Of a DNA stretch of 64,000 nt, positions 26,255-35,159 are shown in pieces. The translations under genes and the position numbers were made by a program. The notes below the pieces were generated by a model that was given only the letters and a program-made list of their open reading frames with translations, was not told the origin of the DNA and searched no databases. Source of the DNA: DATLED01 sp963750255 (GTDB lineage: Bacteria > Actinomycetota > Acidimicrobiia > Acidimicrobiales > CADCTF01); NCBI GenBank assembly GCA_963750255.1, contig CAVVPZ010000008.1, positions 558,001-622,000 on the forward strand. Direction: 5' to 3'. Within the stretch, counting starts at the first letter, position 1; each line of letters opens with the position of its first letter.

Positions 26255-26688
26255 TGGCAGTGATCCGCAATGTTGTTCTCATCGAACGAAGCCCCGAAGA
26301 CGTCTTCGACTACCTCGTCGACCTCCGCAACGAACTCGAGTGGAACCCCGGCACCGAGTCGATGAAGAAGATCACCGACGGCCCGGTCGATGTTGGCACT
26401 CGATTCCTCGCCAAGTGGAAGCAGAGCAAACAACTCGAGGTCGAATGCACCAACTTCGAACGGCCCCGACATTGGACCTACACCAACGGCGGTCCCGTGT
26501 CGGTGCGGCTCTCCATCGAACTCAGCCCGACTGAAAGCGGAACCGAGCTGCGCTCGACCTTCGACGCGCACCCGAACGGCCTGTTCCGGATCATCTTCCC
26601 AATTTTCATTCAGGTGATGAAGCGTCAAGAGGGCCGCAACATGACCAACCTCAAAGCCGCACTCGAGCGCACCTCGAGTGCCGCCTGA
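26251..26688 (+). CDS. SRPBCC-family protein
   Basis: ATG at 26254 (overlap with the TetR stop). 144 residues: VVLIERSPEDVFDYLVDLRN and ELEWNPGTESMKKITDGP open a polyketide-cyclase/dehydrase fold; the last helix holds VMKRQEGRNMTNLKAALE. Ligand unknown; the coupling to a TetR regulator suggests it binds or processes the inducing compound. Confidence 0.72.
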   Translation: MMAVIRNVVLIERSPEDVFDYLVDLRNELEWNPGTESMKKITDGPVDVGTRFLAKWKQSKQLEVECTNFERPRHWTYTNGGPVSVRLSIELSPTESGTELRSTFDAHPNGLFRIIFPIFIQVMKRQEGRNMTNLKAALERTSSAA

Positions 26689-26706
26689 GACGTCGGGCGA
26701 GCCACC

Positions 26707-27114
26707 GTGGGTCGAACACGTTCTCGCGCCTCTAGCCTCCGCGGAGCGGCTACCGCGCTTGCTACCGCATCCGGACTCGGCTTCGGCCTGCCGGGCCTTC
26801 TCGGAATACGACACTTCCGGGCCACCGGCGAGGTGTGGATGTTTCTCGGCTTCCCTACCTACGGCGCCGGCCCGTTCGAACGCATCGGGCTTCACACGAG
26901 CATCCCGCTCCTCTCGACGTTCGTGGCCGTGTGCGCGGGTGAGATCGCGCTCGGGACGATGATCTGGAAGGCATCGCCCGTGGCCCTCAAATTGAGTCAC
27001 GCGATGCTTCCGGCCGAGCTCGCTTTCTGGGTCGGGTTCGGGCTGCCTTTTGGCCCGATATTCGGCCTCGCGCGTACTGGGATCCTGTGGGCGGTACACG
27101 AGCAGAGTAGGTAG
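26707..27114 (+). CDS. Small integral membrane protein of unknown function
   Basis: 135 residues with about four hydrophobic stretches (TALATASGLGFGLPGLLGI, LSTFVAVCAGEIALGTMIW, LAFWVGFGLPFGPIFGLA). The arrangement resembles DoxX-like or other four-helix membrane families, but no signature is certain. It follows the TetR-SRPBCC pair on the same strand with an 18-base gap and may belong to that operon. Confidence 0.55.
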   Translation: MGRTRSRASSLRGAATALATASGLGFGLPGLLGIRHFRATGEVWMFLGFPTYGAGPFERIGLHTSIPLLSTFVAVCAGEIALGTMIWKASPVALKLSHAMLPAELAFWVGFGLPFGPIFGLARTGILWAVHEQSR

Positions 27115-27209
27115 ACAGCGGGCCGTACCTCGACCGTGACAGTCCGCGTGCCGAGCTGCTCGCAGACGCGTATGGCCGCGAGTCGGCCGGCTTCCGAGTT
27201 CGACTCAGC

Positions 27210-27698
27210 TTGCTGGAGGCGGCGATCCGGGACTGCTCGGACGAGTTGTGCGTGTCGAGCATGTGGGAGCTCACCCGGGACGATTGGCGTCCGTCTGAAG
27301 GCGCCGAGGCGTACGAGGCTCGGCGATCAACCCCCTGGAGCGTCGCGTGGCACGCGCTCGAGGTTGCGGATTACGACCTGACAGGCGATCTCACGCCGTT
27401 CTCTGCGCCTCTGCCCTTCACGGACTACGCGCACTGGCGGGACCTCGCCACCCTCCCGAGGGCCTGGTCGCAGTTGGAGCTCCTCGCCTACATCGACGAG
27501 CTTCGCCGTAGGGCGCAGAACGTCTTGTCGGCCCTGACCGACGAGACGGCAGCGACACCGCTTCCTGCGACGCATAGGCATCCAGGTCAATCGTTCGCGT
27601 GGCTAGTAACGAACATCCCGATGCACACGGCCGAGCACGCGGCGCAGATCGCGCAGTTCATCACCGATTCCCGCCGAACCGCCAGGACTTCCACGTAA
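27210..27698 (+). CDS. DinB-family protein, start uncertain
   Basis: The conserved part is clear: CSDELCVSSMWELTRDDW, TPWSVAWHALEVADYDLTGD and WLVTNIPMHTAEHAAQIAQF carry the helices and metal histidines of a DinB_2-like bundle. Homologous-looking sequence (RAELLADAYGRESAGFRVRL) extends upstream of the TTG at 27210 to about 27130, but a TAG at 27111 closes the frame and no ATG or GTG is present. The true start was lost or altered. Confidence 0.65.
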   Translation: MLEAAIRDCSDELCVSSMWELTRDDWRPSEGAEAYEARRSTPWSVAWHALEVADYDLTGDLTPFSAPLPFTDYAHWRDLATLPRAWSQLELLAYIDELRRRAQNVLSALTDETAATPLPATHRHPGQSFAWLVTNIPMHTAEHAAQIAQFITDSRRTARTST

Positions 27699-27751
27699 CT
27701 CGACGTCCGAGACCCGGTCACCTGGGACACCCGCCGGCGTACGTTGAACGG

Positions 27752-28279
27752 GTGCAGCGGCTTGTCGTCGTAGGAGGGCCGGGCTCCGGGAAGAGCACCC
27801 TCGCTCGCGGAGTTGCTGTTGCTCTCTCCGCTGTGCACGTAGAGCTCGACTCAATCTGGTGGCAGGCGGGCTGGGCCCACCTTGAGCCGGCGGAGTTCCG
27901 GGTCGAAGTTCGGAAAGTCCTCAGCACCCTGCCGCGGTGGGTTGCGGACGGGAACTACATCGACGAGGTCGCCTCAGAGCTGTGGGCCCTTGCCGATGTC
28001 CTCGTCTGGATCGACCTGCGCCGGAGGACTGCTGTTCGTCGGGCCGTACTCCGGAGCGTTCGGCGTCTCCTGACTCGGCAGGAGCTTTGGAACGGCAACC
28101 GGGAGAGTCTCGACGTGCTGAGTCCACGTTCACTGCTTCGGCTGTGGTCGCGGTGGCCGAGCTATGGGGAGCGGATTCGTGAGATGCTCGGCGCGACCGA
28201 AGGGCGAGAGCTCAAAGTCGTACGCCTCCAAGGGCCAGGAGACGTCCGGCGGTGGCTCGACGAGCTCGCCACGCAGTAG
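27752..28279 (+). CDS. P-loop NTPase, adenylate-kinase/topology-modulation-like
   Basis: 175 residues from GTG 27752. RLVVVGGPGSGKSTLARGVA is the Walker A loop directly at the N-terminus; HVELDSIWWQAGW and WVADGNYIDEVASELWALAD then LVWIDLRRRTAVRRAV match the FlaR/topology-modulation kinase group. It likely phosphorylates a small molecule with ATP. The N-terminal extension of the open frame has no homology and was left out. Confidence 0.72.
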   Translation: MQRLVVVGGPGSGKSTLARGVAVALSAVHVELDSIWWQAGWAHLEPAEFRVEVRKVLSTLPRWVADGNYIDEVASELWALADVLVWIDLRRRTAVRRAVLRSVRRLLTRQELWNGNRESLDVLSPRSLLRLWSRWPSYGERIREMLGATEGRELKVVRLQGPGDVRRWLDELATQ

Positions 28280-28371
28280 GTGGCCAAATTGCCGGCCCTC
28301 GGGGCAGGCGGAGCCGAGAGCCGTTACACAAATTCGCTGCTGGTGCCGCTCGGCGGGGTGAGAATCCCGGG

Positions 28372-29061
28372 ATGACCAACACGACGTCCCCTGAGCCCTA
28401 CGAGCTCCCGGACGGCCGCGTCCTCGAGGCGTGGCGGCGCATGATTGACGACTACCTCATCTGCGAACCACTCGAGCCTGCGTTCGCCGACCGGCTAGAG
28501 GAAGGGCGACCAGAGAACTTCGCGGAACTCGGGTCTGCGACCGGACCCATCAGCCAGCTCCTCCAGGCCCGGGGAGTCGAGTCCGCGGCACTCGACCTCA
28601 ACCCGCCCGACGATCACTTTCGACCGATGGTGCAGGCCGATCTCCTGAGCCTGCCGTTCCGGACGCGCTCGTTTGATGCCGTCTCCGCCGTCAACTGCCT
28701 GTACTTCCTCGCCGACCCTGTGCCGGCGATTCGCGCAGCGAGGGACCTCTTGCGGAGCGGCGGCACGTTCCTCGCATCAGCACCGAGCCGATTCCATGAT
28801 CCCGAACTGTCAGAAGTGCTCGAGGGATGGGGCGAGCCGAGCCCGTTCGACGCCGAGAACGCCGAGGCACTCGTGGGCGAGGTCTTCACCGACCTTGATG
28901 TCCGCTGGTGGGAGGTCCCCGCGTTCCACCTCGCAGATCGCCCCGCCGTCGTGGACTACCTCACCGCCTTCAAGCAACCGGATCCGAAGATGAAGGCCGA
29001 AGCCATCAAGACGCCTGTCACCGTCACGAAGTCAGGGTGTGACGTCTGGGCAGCTGCTTAG
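28372..29061 (+). CDS. Class I SAM-dependent methyltransferase
   Basis: 229 residues. FAELGSATGPISQLLQARG is motif I (an unusual SATG in place of GxGxG), ALDLNPPDDHF motif II and VSAVNCLYFLADPVPAIRAA plus RDLLRSGGTFLASAPS motifs of the Methyltransf_11 class. Substrate unknown. It is the last gene inside the tRNA-Arg island before the right repeat. Confidence 0.65.
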   Translation: MTNTTSPEPYELPDGRVLEAWRRMIDDYLICEPLEPAFADRLEEGRPENFAELGSATGPISQLLQARGVESAALDLNPPDDHFRPMVQADLLSLPFRTRSFDAVSAVNCLYFLADPVPAIRAARDLLRSGGTFLASAPSRFHDPELSEVLEGWGEPSPFDAENAEALVGEVFTDLDVRWWEVPAFHLADRPAVVDYLTAFKQPDPKMKAEAIKTPVTVTKSGCDVWAAA

Positions 29062-29475
29062 CCTCGGCTCCATCGGACGTGGCCGTGTCCCGGGCTTCGG
29101 AGGCAAGGCCACCGGTTCTCATTCTGGGCGCGTTGGACGACGGCATCGGTCGTCCAACGCTCCCAGAACGCCGAACGCGTCGCCGCCGTCCCCATCCCGG
29201 ATGGGCCTGCTTGAGGACGAGGCGCAGAGTCGCGTGCTCCACCAACTCCTCGTACGGGAGAAGCCGACCATCGGGAGCTTCCAGGCCGGCGACGATGTCG
29301 AGGGGCCGGCGTCCGTTATCGAGGTGCTGATCGAGAGGTCGGCGAGGGTGGCCCCGTCGCCAACAAAAGTGCAGTTCAGAGGTGATTTCCGCAGGCGGCC
29401 GCCATCCACGCATTCCTTAGGCAGCCGCTCATCGTCGGCGAACCCCACACCGGTGTCCCAGGCGATGGGATGTCG
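29062..29475. other. Gene-free stretch holding the right att-like repeat
   Basis: No gene was recognised. A minus-strand frame of about 60 residues (around 29130-29330) reads like protein (LVEHATLRLVLKQAHPGW) but has no start or family match and may be a cut-off gene end. Confidence 0.4.
29358..29393 (+). repeat. Right att-like direct repeat
   Basis: Same orientation as the copy at tRNA-Arg, exactly 6790 bases away: CGCCAACAAAAGTGCAG identical, then ATTTCCGCA identical, with four scattered differences between. Confidence 0.7.
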
Positions 29476-29907
29476 TCAGGGCGACCAGACTTCGCCGCGA
29501 CTATCGGGGAGAGCGATGAACTCGATGCCTTCGTCTCGGCACAGGTCGAGCAAGTGCGGGTCGGATGTCACGACGGCCGTGTTCGTCGCACGGGCGAGTT
29601 GGGCGACCACGCAGTCGGCGAGGCTTACTGCGCACGTCTTCCGGTTGTAGTGCCGAACCCGGAGGATGGCCGCCATGGTGGCGGTGACGTCGTCAAGGAG
29701 GATCGGTGCACTGAGGTCGAGTTGCGCGACGTCAAGCACTGCCTCCTCGTCGGCGGCGCCGACGACTCGGACAAGGTGGTCGACGATCTCAGCGACTCCG
29801 AGCGTCGTGAGAGCACACCCTCCGCGATCGATGATCCCTCGGACCTCCTCCGCGGCCGGCTCCCCTTTGAGCATGGCGATTACCGCGAATGCGTCGAGGA
29901 TCGTCAT
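29476..29907 (-). CDS. vapC: VapC-type PIN-domain toxin
   Basis: 143 residues. MTILDAFAVIAMLKGEPAAE gives the first Asp, TTLGVAEIVDHLVR the Glu, VSLADCVVAQLARA the second acidic cluster and AVVTSDPHLLDL the fourth. These chelate Mg in the RNase centre of PIN toxins. A tiny gene directly upstream overlaps its start and is the probable antitoxin. Confidence 0.82.
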   Translation of the reverse strand: MTILDAFAVIAMLKGEPAAEEVRGIIDRGGCALTTLGVAEIVDHLVRVVGAADEEAVLDVAQLDLSAPILLDDVTATMAAILRVRHYNRKTCAVSLADCVVAQLARATNTAVVTSDPHLLDLCRDEGIEFIALPDSRGEVWSP

Positions 29908-30035
29908 CGACGCTTTCGAGTCTCGATCTGGTCGGCACTTGCTCGCTCTGCGGCACGGGCCGCCGTCGCCGACGGACCACGTCTCCGGTACTTCCCAACC
30001 AGGGCGCCCACGGCGTCAACGGGCATCGGACGCAT
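29904..30035 (-). CDS. Short VapB-like antitoxin
   Basis: From ATG 30035: MRPMPVDAVGALVGKYRRRG and then a basic, alanine-rich helix to the stop, which overlaps the VapC start (ATGA). 43 residues. In-frame upstream codons encode RVVVHLGDRVV, looking like an AbrB-type strand that should belong to the protein, but no start codon is found there; a GTG at 30038 is the only alternative. Either the N-terminal DNA-binding part is translated from an unusual start or it has been lost. Confidence 0.5.
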   Translation of the reverse strand: MRPMPVDAVGALVGKYRRRGPSATAARAAERASADQIETRKRR

Positions 30036-30090
30036 CACGACCCGGTCGCCGAGGTGGACGACGACCCTTGTTGGTGGTGTCGCGATGCAC

Positions 30091-30745
30091 CTATCCCTCG
30101 GTTTGAAGCTTCAACCTCTGGAGTTCGGCGGAAAGCTCTTGAACCGCTGCGTCGAGCCGCTCGATGGTGAGCAAGTCGGGCGTCGGTGGCGTCATCTGGG
30201 TCGTCCACGGATTGGTGATGAGCCGGTCGACTTGGCGGCGCAGTGCTCGGGCCTCGATCCCGAGAACCTCGAACATCGGGGCGAGGGGCGAACCCGGTGT
30301 GGCCAGAGCGATGACGACGTGTTCGGTGCCAACCCGCGGGTGGCGCATCTCGAGCGCGATCCGGAACGCCGTCGCCAGCACCTCCACGCGCGGCGGCGCC
30401 CAGTTCGCCCGGCTGGCCGGCGGTGGCCGCGCGGGGCTTGGGTGCGGGCAGATCGATCCCCATCAGCGCGAGGGCGCGGGCTCCGAGGTTCTCGCCATGT
30501 TCGACGATTGCACCGAACAAGTCTTCCGGTGCGACCGCTCGACCGGCGCCAGCCGCGATTCGTCGGGCGCGATCGAGAACCTCGTCGAGGCGTGGCGTGA
30601 ACGAGCCACGGCCCTCATCCCGCAGCGCGCCGAGCCGGTCGAGCGCCTCGCGCAACGCTGTTTGACAGATCGGCGAAATCGACAGCCCGGCGTCGCGCGC
30701 AGACCGTTCGAGATCGTCCGGGAGATACACGTTGACCTTGCCCAT
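30091..30745 (-). CDS. RHH-like plus Clp N-terminal domain protein (frameshifted)
   Basis: Residues 1-45 (MGKVNVYLPDDLERSARDAG, ICQTALREALDRL) look like a CcdA/ribbon-helix-helix DNA-binding unit. Then come two ClpN-type repeats: RARRIAAGAGRAVAPEDLFG with IVEHGENLGARALALMG, and, after a +1 shift near 30385-30395, LATAFRIALEMRHPRVGTEH with VVIALATPGSPLAPMFEVLG. The tail ends in a coiled coil (LDAAVQELSAELQRLKLQ). No AAA domain. Possible adaptor or regulator that couples DNA binding to Clp substrate recognition. Confidence 0.65.
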
Positions 30746-30765
30746 ATGACCACTACTATAACCCC

Positions 30766-31922
30766 ATGGATAACCCCGTCAGGAAGATCGCCACCGACCC
30801 GGCGGCCGCGGCCGAGCGATTCGCACAGTCGCCCCTGGTCCCAGGCGTCGCGGTCGCCGGCGTCGTCGACGGCGAGGTCATCGTCGCCGCGGGCGGCCAC
30901 GCAACCGCCGATACTCGCTTCCGCCCTGGCTCGATCACGAAGCTTCTGACGGCGACGCTGGTCGCGCAGTCCGCGGAGGCCGGGCTGCTCGGCCTCGACG
31001 ATCCGCTCTCGTCGTATGTCGACGGCTTCGATGAGCGAATCCAGCTCCGCCACCTCATCACCCACTCCTCCGGCATCGACGCAGGCGATGTTTTCGTCGA
31101 CACTGGTGACGACGAGGGCGCGCTCGGCCGATACGTCGAACTGTTGCAGGGCGCGGGCCAGCTGTTCGATCCCGGAGCCACCTTCTCCTACTGCAACGGC
31201 GGCTTCGCGCTCGCCGGTCACGTCGTCGCGCTCGTCCGAGGCACGACGTGGGAGGAGGTCATGCGCGCCGAACTCTTCGAGCCGCTCGACATGACCGCTT
31301 CCCTCTTCGAGCCAACCGACGCAACCTTCGAGAGCGGACAGTTCCTGTCTGGAGGCATGACCCGGGCACTTGGCCCAGCAGGAGGCACGCTCGTGTCCAC
31401 CGCCACCGACATGGGTCGGTTCCTCGCCGATCACCTCGCACATCCCGAGCGCGTATGGATGCGCCAGCTCGCCGCGCCGGCACCTGGAGGCGTCGCGCTG
31501 ATGCAGGGCGCCGGAGCCGGATGGATGGTGTGGCACGGGAGCTCGCGCGTCGGCGGGGCCAACCCGGGCCATTCCGGATACCTCGCGGTCGACGACGACG
31601 CCACCTGCCGCGATCGCCGCACTCACCAACGGCGAGCAAGGAGTGAACGTCGTGTCCATCGAACTCGATGCCGCCGCACCGCAGCCGCCCGATCAGGGAC
31701 CACCGCCGACCGACCTGCACCAATACGAGGGCGTGTACGCCTCACACATCATGCAGGTGACCCTGCGCGAGGCTGCCGGTGCCCTCACCGCCGAAGTGGA
31801 CGGGGCCTCGGTCCCTCTGCGTGCCGCGAGATGCGCACACGTTCTCGTCGGTGCTCGGACCGATCGCGCTGTTCGACGGCCTCGCCCGGTGGCGCATGCG
31901 GTGCCTGCGGAGAATCTCCTGA
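30766..31922 (+). CDS. Beta-lactamase-family serine hydrolase (two frameshifts)
   Basis: PBP-like/class C beta-lactamase fold: GSITKLLTATL carries SxxK, FSYCNGGFALAGH carries YxN, and GHSGYLAVDDD provides the third motif. One +1 shift near 31600 leads to AALTNGEQGVNVVSIELD and a lipocalin-like C-terminal part (YEGVYASHIMQVTLRE); a second near 31820 restores VPRDAHTFSSVLGPIALF to the stop at 31922. Total about 385 residues. Likely esterase or D-amino-peptidase rather than antibiotic resistance. Divergent from the RHH-ClpN gene by 20 bases. Confidence 0.75.
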
Positions 31923-31994
31923 GAGCCGGTCGGTCGGCGAGATACCGACGAGGTGTCCCTTGCAATCCATCAATTTCAGCTGATGTAATGGCTT

Positions 31995-32497
31995 ATGGCT
32001 TCCCCGCAGCCGCCCGTTGTTCTCGGTCTGCTCGCTGAGCCGTTGCGGTGGCAGTTGGTCGCCGCACTCAGCCGAAGCGACCGGCGGGTGCCCGCTCCCA
32101 GATGGCCGAAGCTCTCGCCGAGCACCGGTCGGCGGGGGGCGTCGCAGCCCGCAGTGCGGGAAGCCACCCGAAGCCTTTGCACCCCAACGCCGTGCGCGTC
32201 ATGGGCGAGCGCGGCATCGACATCGGTGGCCGGACCACGAAACCATTGACCCGCTTCACTGCGAACCGCTTCGACCGTGTCGTCACGCTGTGCGACAAGG
32301 TGCGGGAGATCTGCCCGGAGTTCCCAGGGGCTCCCCGTACCGCTCACTGGAGCATGCCGGACCCGGCTGCCGCTGGTGGCGACGCCAAGAACACCTACGG
32401 CGCCTTTTCGGCGGCGGCCGACGACATCGAAGATCGCGTCGAGCTCCTGCTCGCCGACCTCGGCATCCCCTCCCTGGAAAGGACCAACCGTGGCTGA
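31995..32497 (+). pseudogene. ArsR-ArsC fusion with central deletion
   Basis: ATG 31995 starts like an ArsR helix bundle (VLGLLAEPLRWQLVAALSRS), but after DRR the sequence jumps, in another frame, to ARSQMAEALAEHRSAGG and continues as an intact arsenate-reductase end (ARSAGSHPKPLHPNAVRVMG, FDRVVTLCDKVREICPEFPG, AHWSMPDPAAAGG). The rest of the regulator and the P-loop cysteine of the LMW-phosphatase-type reductase are gone. ArsR-ArsC fusions are known in actinobacteria; this one looks inactive. Confidence 0.65.
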
Positions 32498-32877
32498 GCC
32501 GACCACTGTCAACGTGCGCTACCTCGTCGACGACGTCGCCGCATGCGTCGAGTTCTACACCCGACACTTCGGCTTCACCGTCGGGATCTCGAGTCCCGCC
32601 TTCGCCGACGTCTCGCGAGGCAACCTGCGGTTGCTGCTGTCGGGCCCCCAGAGCTCCGCCGGCCGAGCGATGGCCGACGGCGAACGGCCCGTTCCCGGCG
32701 GGTGGAACCGCATCCACCTCATCGTCTACCAACATCGAGGATGAGGTGGCACGCCTCGTTGCGCAGGGCGTGCGGTTCCGCAACGAGGTCGTCACCGGCC
32801 CCGGGGGCGCGCAGGTCCTGGCGATCGACCCCTCGGGGAATCTCGTCGAGTTGTTCCAACCCGCTGGCCAATCGTGA
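32490..32877 (+). CDS. VOC/glyoxalase-family protein (frameshifted)
   Basis: GTG 32490, overlapping the end of the ArsC remnant. NVRYLVDDVAACVEFYTRHF is the classic first VOC strand-helix unit, PGGWNRIHLIV the next strand; after a +1 shift near 32725 it reads NIEDEVARLVAQGVRFRNEV and AIDPSGNLVELFQPA with the terminal metal Glu. 129 residues. Typical companions of arsenic or antibiotic detoxification genes; substrate unknown. Confidence 0.78.
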
Positions 32878-32947
32878 GCGGAGGGCCGACGACGTAGATG
32901 GCGACCTTGCGAGGGAGTACATCGGGCGGTTCGAAGACAGGCGGCGC

Positions 32948-34174
32948 CTACGACCGGGGCGGGTCCTTGGCCTGCTTCTGCAGGCGCTCGAGCAGTTCGC
33001 GTTCGGCGCCGTTCTCTGTCAGATCCAGCGCCCGGTCAAATGTCTCCACCGCTTGGGCCGACCGGCCCGCTCGCCGTAGTAGGTCGGCCCGGGCCGCATG
33101 CCACAAGTGGTAGTCGTCGAGCTCGAGCTGGTCGAGCAGCGCTAACCCCTCTGCTGGGCCCCGGAGCTCGCCGACGGCGATGGCCCGATTCATGGCCACC
33201 ACGGGCGACGGCGCCGATGCCATCAGCTGGTCGTAGAGCGCCACGACCTGGGACCAGTCGGTCACCCCGTCGGAGTGCACTGCAGCGATCGCCGCCTGGT
33301 ATTGGAAGGGGCCTGGAAGGTTGCGCCGCAGTAGCGACCGCACGATGCCCTGGCCTTCGGCGATCAGGTCACGGTCCCACAGCGATCGGTCCTGGTCGGC
33401 CAGTCGGACGAGCCGGCCATCGGCGTCGACCCGGGCTGGCCGACGCGACTCGGTCAACAGCATCAAGGCCAGCAGGCCGCGCACCTCCAGCTCGTCTGGC
33501 ATGAGTGACGCCAGCAGGCGACCCAGTCGGATCGCCTCGGCGCACAGCTCCGCTCGCACCAGCTCGTCACCCGAGGAGGCCACGTAGCCCTCGTTGAAGA
33601 TCAGGTAGAGCACGGCGAGTACGGGCTTCAGCCGCGCAGGGAGTTCGGCTTCGTTCGGCACCCGGTACGGGATCTTGGCGCCTCTGATCTTGTTCTTGGC
33701 CCGCACGATTCGCTGGGCGATCGTCGCCTCGGGCACCAAGAAGGCGCGAGCGATCTCCGACGTCCGCAGGCCGCCGATCAGACGGAGGGTCAGCGCAACT
33801 TGTGCGGCCGGGGCGAGCGCCGGGTGGCAGCAGGTGAACATCAGTCGCAGTTGGTCGTCGACCACGGCACCCACCTCCTGAGGTTCGTCCCGCTCCTGCA
33901 GTCGGGTCGCCTCGGCCTGACGGTCGTCGCGGGAGGACTCCCGTCGGATCTTGTCCAGCCCGCGATGCTTGGCCGTCGTGATGATCCAGCCGGCCGGACT
34001 CGGGGGCGGCCCGCTGGCCGGCCACTTCTCGAGCGCTTGGACGAAGGAGTCCTGGACCGCTTCCTCGGCGAGGTCGATGTCGCCGAAGAAGCGGACCAGA
34101 CTTGCGACCGCTCGCCCGGACTCAGTCCGAAAGACCCGCTCGATCTCGTCCCGCCCGACGGCAGGTACCGGCAC
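32948..34174 (-). CDS. ECF sigma factor, ECF42-like with C-terminal TPR extension
   Basis: 408 residues. Sigma2: RFFGDIDLAEEAVQDSFVQA and WPASGPPPSPAGWIITTAKH; sigma4: LTLRLIGGLRTSEIARAFLV with PEATIAQRIVRAKNKI. The remaining 200 residues (LPARLKPVLAVLYLIFNEGY onward) are the conserved helical C-terminal domain of the ECF42 group, ending in a TPR-like LFDRALDL-type helix pair. The group is accompanied by DGPF/YCII genes and lacks a classical anti-sigma factor; that gene is present 3 bases upstream here. Confidence 0.9.
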   Translation of the reverse strand: MPVPAVGRDEIERVFRTESGRAVASLVRFFGDIDLAEEAVQDSFVQALEKWPASGPPPSPAGWIITTAKHRGLDKIRRESSRDDRQAEATRLQERDEPQEVGAVVDDQLRLMFTCCHPALAPAAQVALTLRLIGGLRTSEIARAFLVPEATIAQRIVRAKNKIRGAKIPYRVPNEAELPARLKPVLAVLYLIFNEGYVASSGDELVRAELCAEAIRLGRLLASLMPDELEVRGLLALMLLTESRRPARVDADGRLVRLADQDRSLWDRDLIAEGQGIVRSLLRRNLPGPFQYQAAIAAVHSDGVTDWSQVVALYDQLMASAPSPVVAMNRAIAVGELRGPAEGLALLDQLELDDYHLWHAARADLLRRAGRSAQAVETFDRALDLTENGAERELLERLQKQAKDPPRS

Positions 34175-34177
34175 CGG

Positions 34178-34564
34178 TTACTCGCCCTGGAAAGGGCGAA
34201 CCTCGACCGGGCCGCCGCAGGCCTCGCTGCCGGCGGAAGCGATCTTCAACGCCTCGTCGAGGTCGGACGCCTCGATGACCCAGAAGCCACCGATTTGCTC
34301 TTTGGCCTCGGAGAAGGGCCCGTCGGTGATGAGCGGGTCGCCACCCTTGGTGGCGTCGACGACGGTCGACATGTCGGGGGTCTGGAGGCCGCCAGCGAAG
34401 ACCCACTTGCCCTCGGCCTGCAGCCTCTCGTTGAACGTGTTGACCCGTGCATACACCGCCTGCATGTCCTGCTCGGACATGTCGGTGCCGGTGTTCTCCT
34501 TGTGGGTCACCTCGGTGGCGCCCTTGTCGTCGACGTAGTGGACGGAAAGGAAATACTGGGCCAT
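34178..34564 (-). CDS. YCII/DGPF-domain protein
   Basis: 128 residues from ATG 34564. MAQYFLSVHYVDD starts the dimeric alpha-beta barrel, GGDPLITDGPFSEAKEQIGG contains the DGPF motif, and FWVIEASDLDEALKIA the last helix. These proteins are the usual partners of ECF42 sigma factors; their biochemical role is not known. Translated ahead of, and only 3 bases from, the sigma factor gene. Confidence 0.88.
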   Translation of the reverse strand: MAQYFLSVHYVDDKGATEVTHKENTGTDMSEQDMQAVYARVNTFNERLQAEGKWVFAGGLQTPDMSTVVDATKGGDPLITDGPFSEAKEQIGGFWVIEASDLDEALKIASAGSEACGGPVEVRPFQGE

Positions 34565-34789
34565 GGGATTGCTCCTTCGCTTTGGACAGGGCTCGGTGCC
34601 CGGCTCTGACCTGTACACGAACGGGCGACATCGCGATCGACAGGTCGGACGAATATTCCTCGAAGATCTTGTATCCATGCAGACTCGAACGAGTCTCCAT
34701 CCCTTCCCGACGCCGCGGCTCCCGGAGTTCGGAGCAGCGCCGTCTGTCGCTTCGTCGACGCGATGGTCTCGCTGTGGACCGATCCCGCC

Positions 34790-35128
34790 CTACTTCTCCT
34801 TTGGCGGAAGCGAAGTGGCGTACGTCCAGCCGAGGTTCACCCAGGTCTCGAGTTGCTGCTCCGTCGCCAGGTGCTCTGGCGCGACTCGGAGCCAGCCCGA
34901 CATCGGCCGATCGCGCATCACCGCCAGTTCTGCAGCTGTGGTCTCGACGATCCGTTCGGACTGTGTGGGATCGACTCGAACGAGGACGCCGCCCTCAGCG
35001 CTCGCAGCGATGGCCATGTTGCCGACAGCGAGGAAGGCAAGCCCCCCGAACATTTTTCTCTCCGTGAGTCCGCGGCGGCCGGAGAGCAGTTCGCGAATTC
35101 GATCGGCCAAGGACTCGTCGTAGGCCAT
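34790..35128 (-). CDS. TfoX N-terminal domain protein
   Basis: 112 residues from ATG 35128. MAYDESLADRIRELLSGRRG, TERKMFGGLAFLAVGNMAIA and VLVRVDPTQSERIVE match the TfoX_N family, whose best known member regulates competence; isolated N-domain versions are widespread and of unknown function. Monocistronic; 31 bases downstream of the phosphotransferase. Confidence 0.82.
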   Translation of the reverse strand: MAYDESLADRIRELLSGRRGLTERKMFGGLAFLAVGNMAIAASAEGGVLVRVDPTQSERIVETTAAELAVMRDRPMSGWLRVAPEHLATEQQLETWVNLGWTYATSLPPKEK

Positions 35129-35159
35129 GGGCTTCAGTCTCGTCGACGTCGTTGTTGGT

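Noticed and set aside
30766..31922. Antibiotic-resistance beta-lactamase
   Set aside because: Motifs show only the general serine-hydrolase/PBP-like family with a lipocalin-like tail; nothing supports a resistance function.
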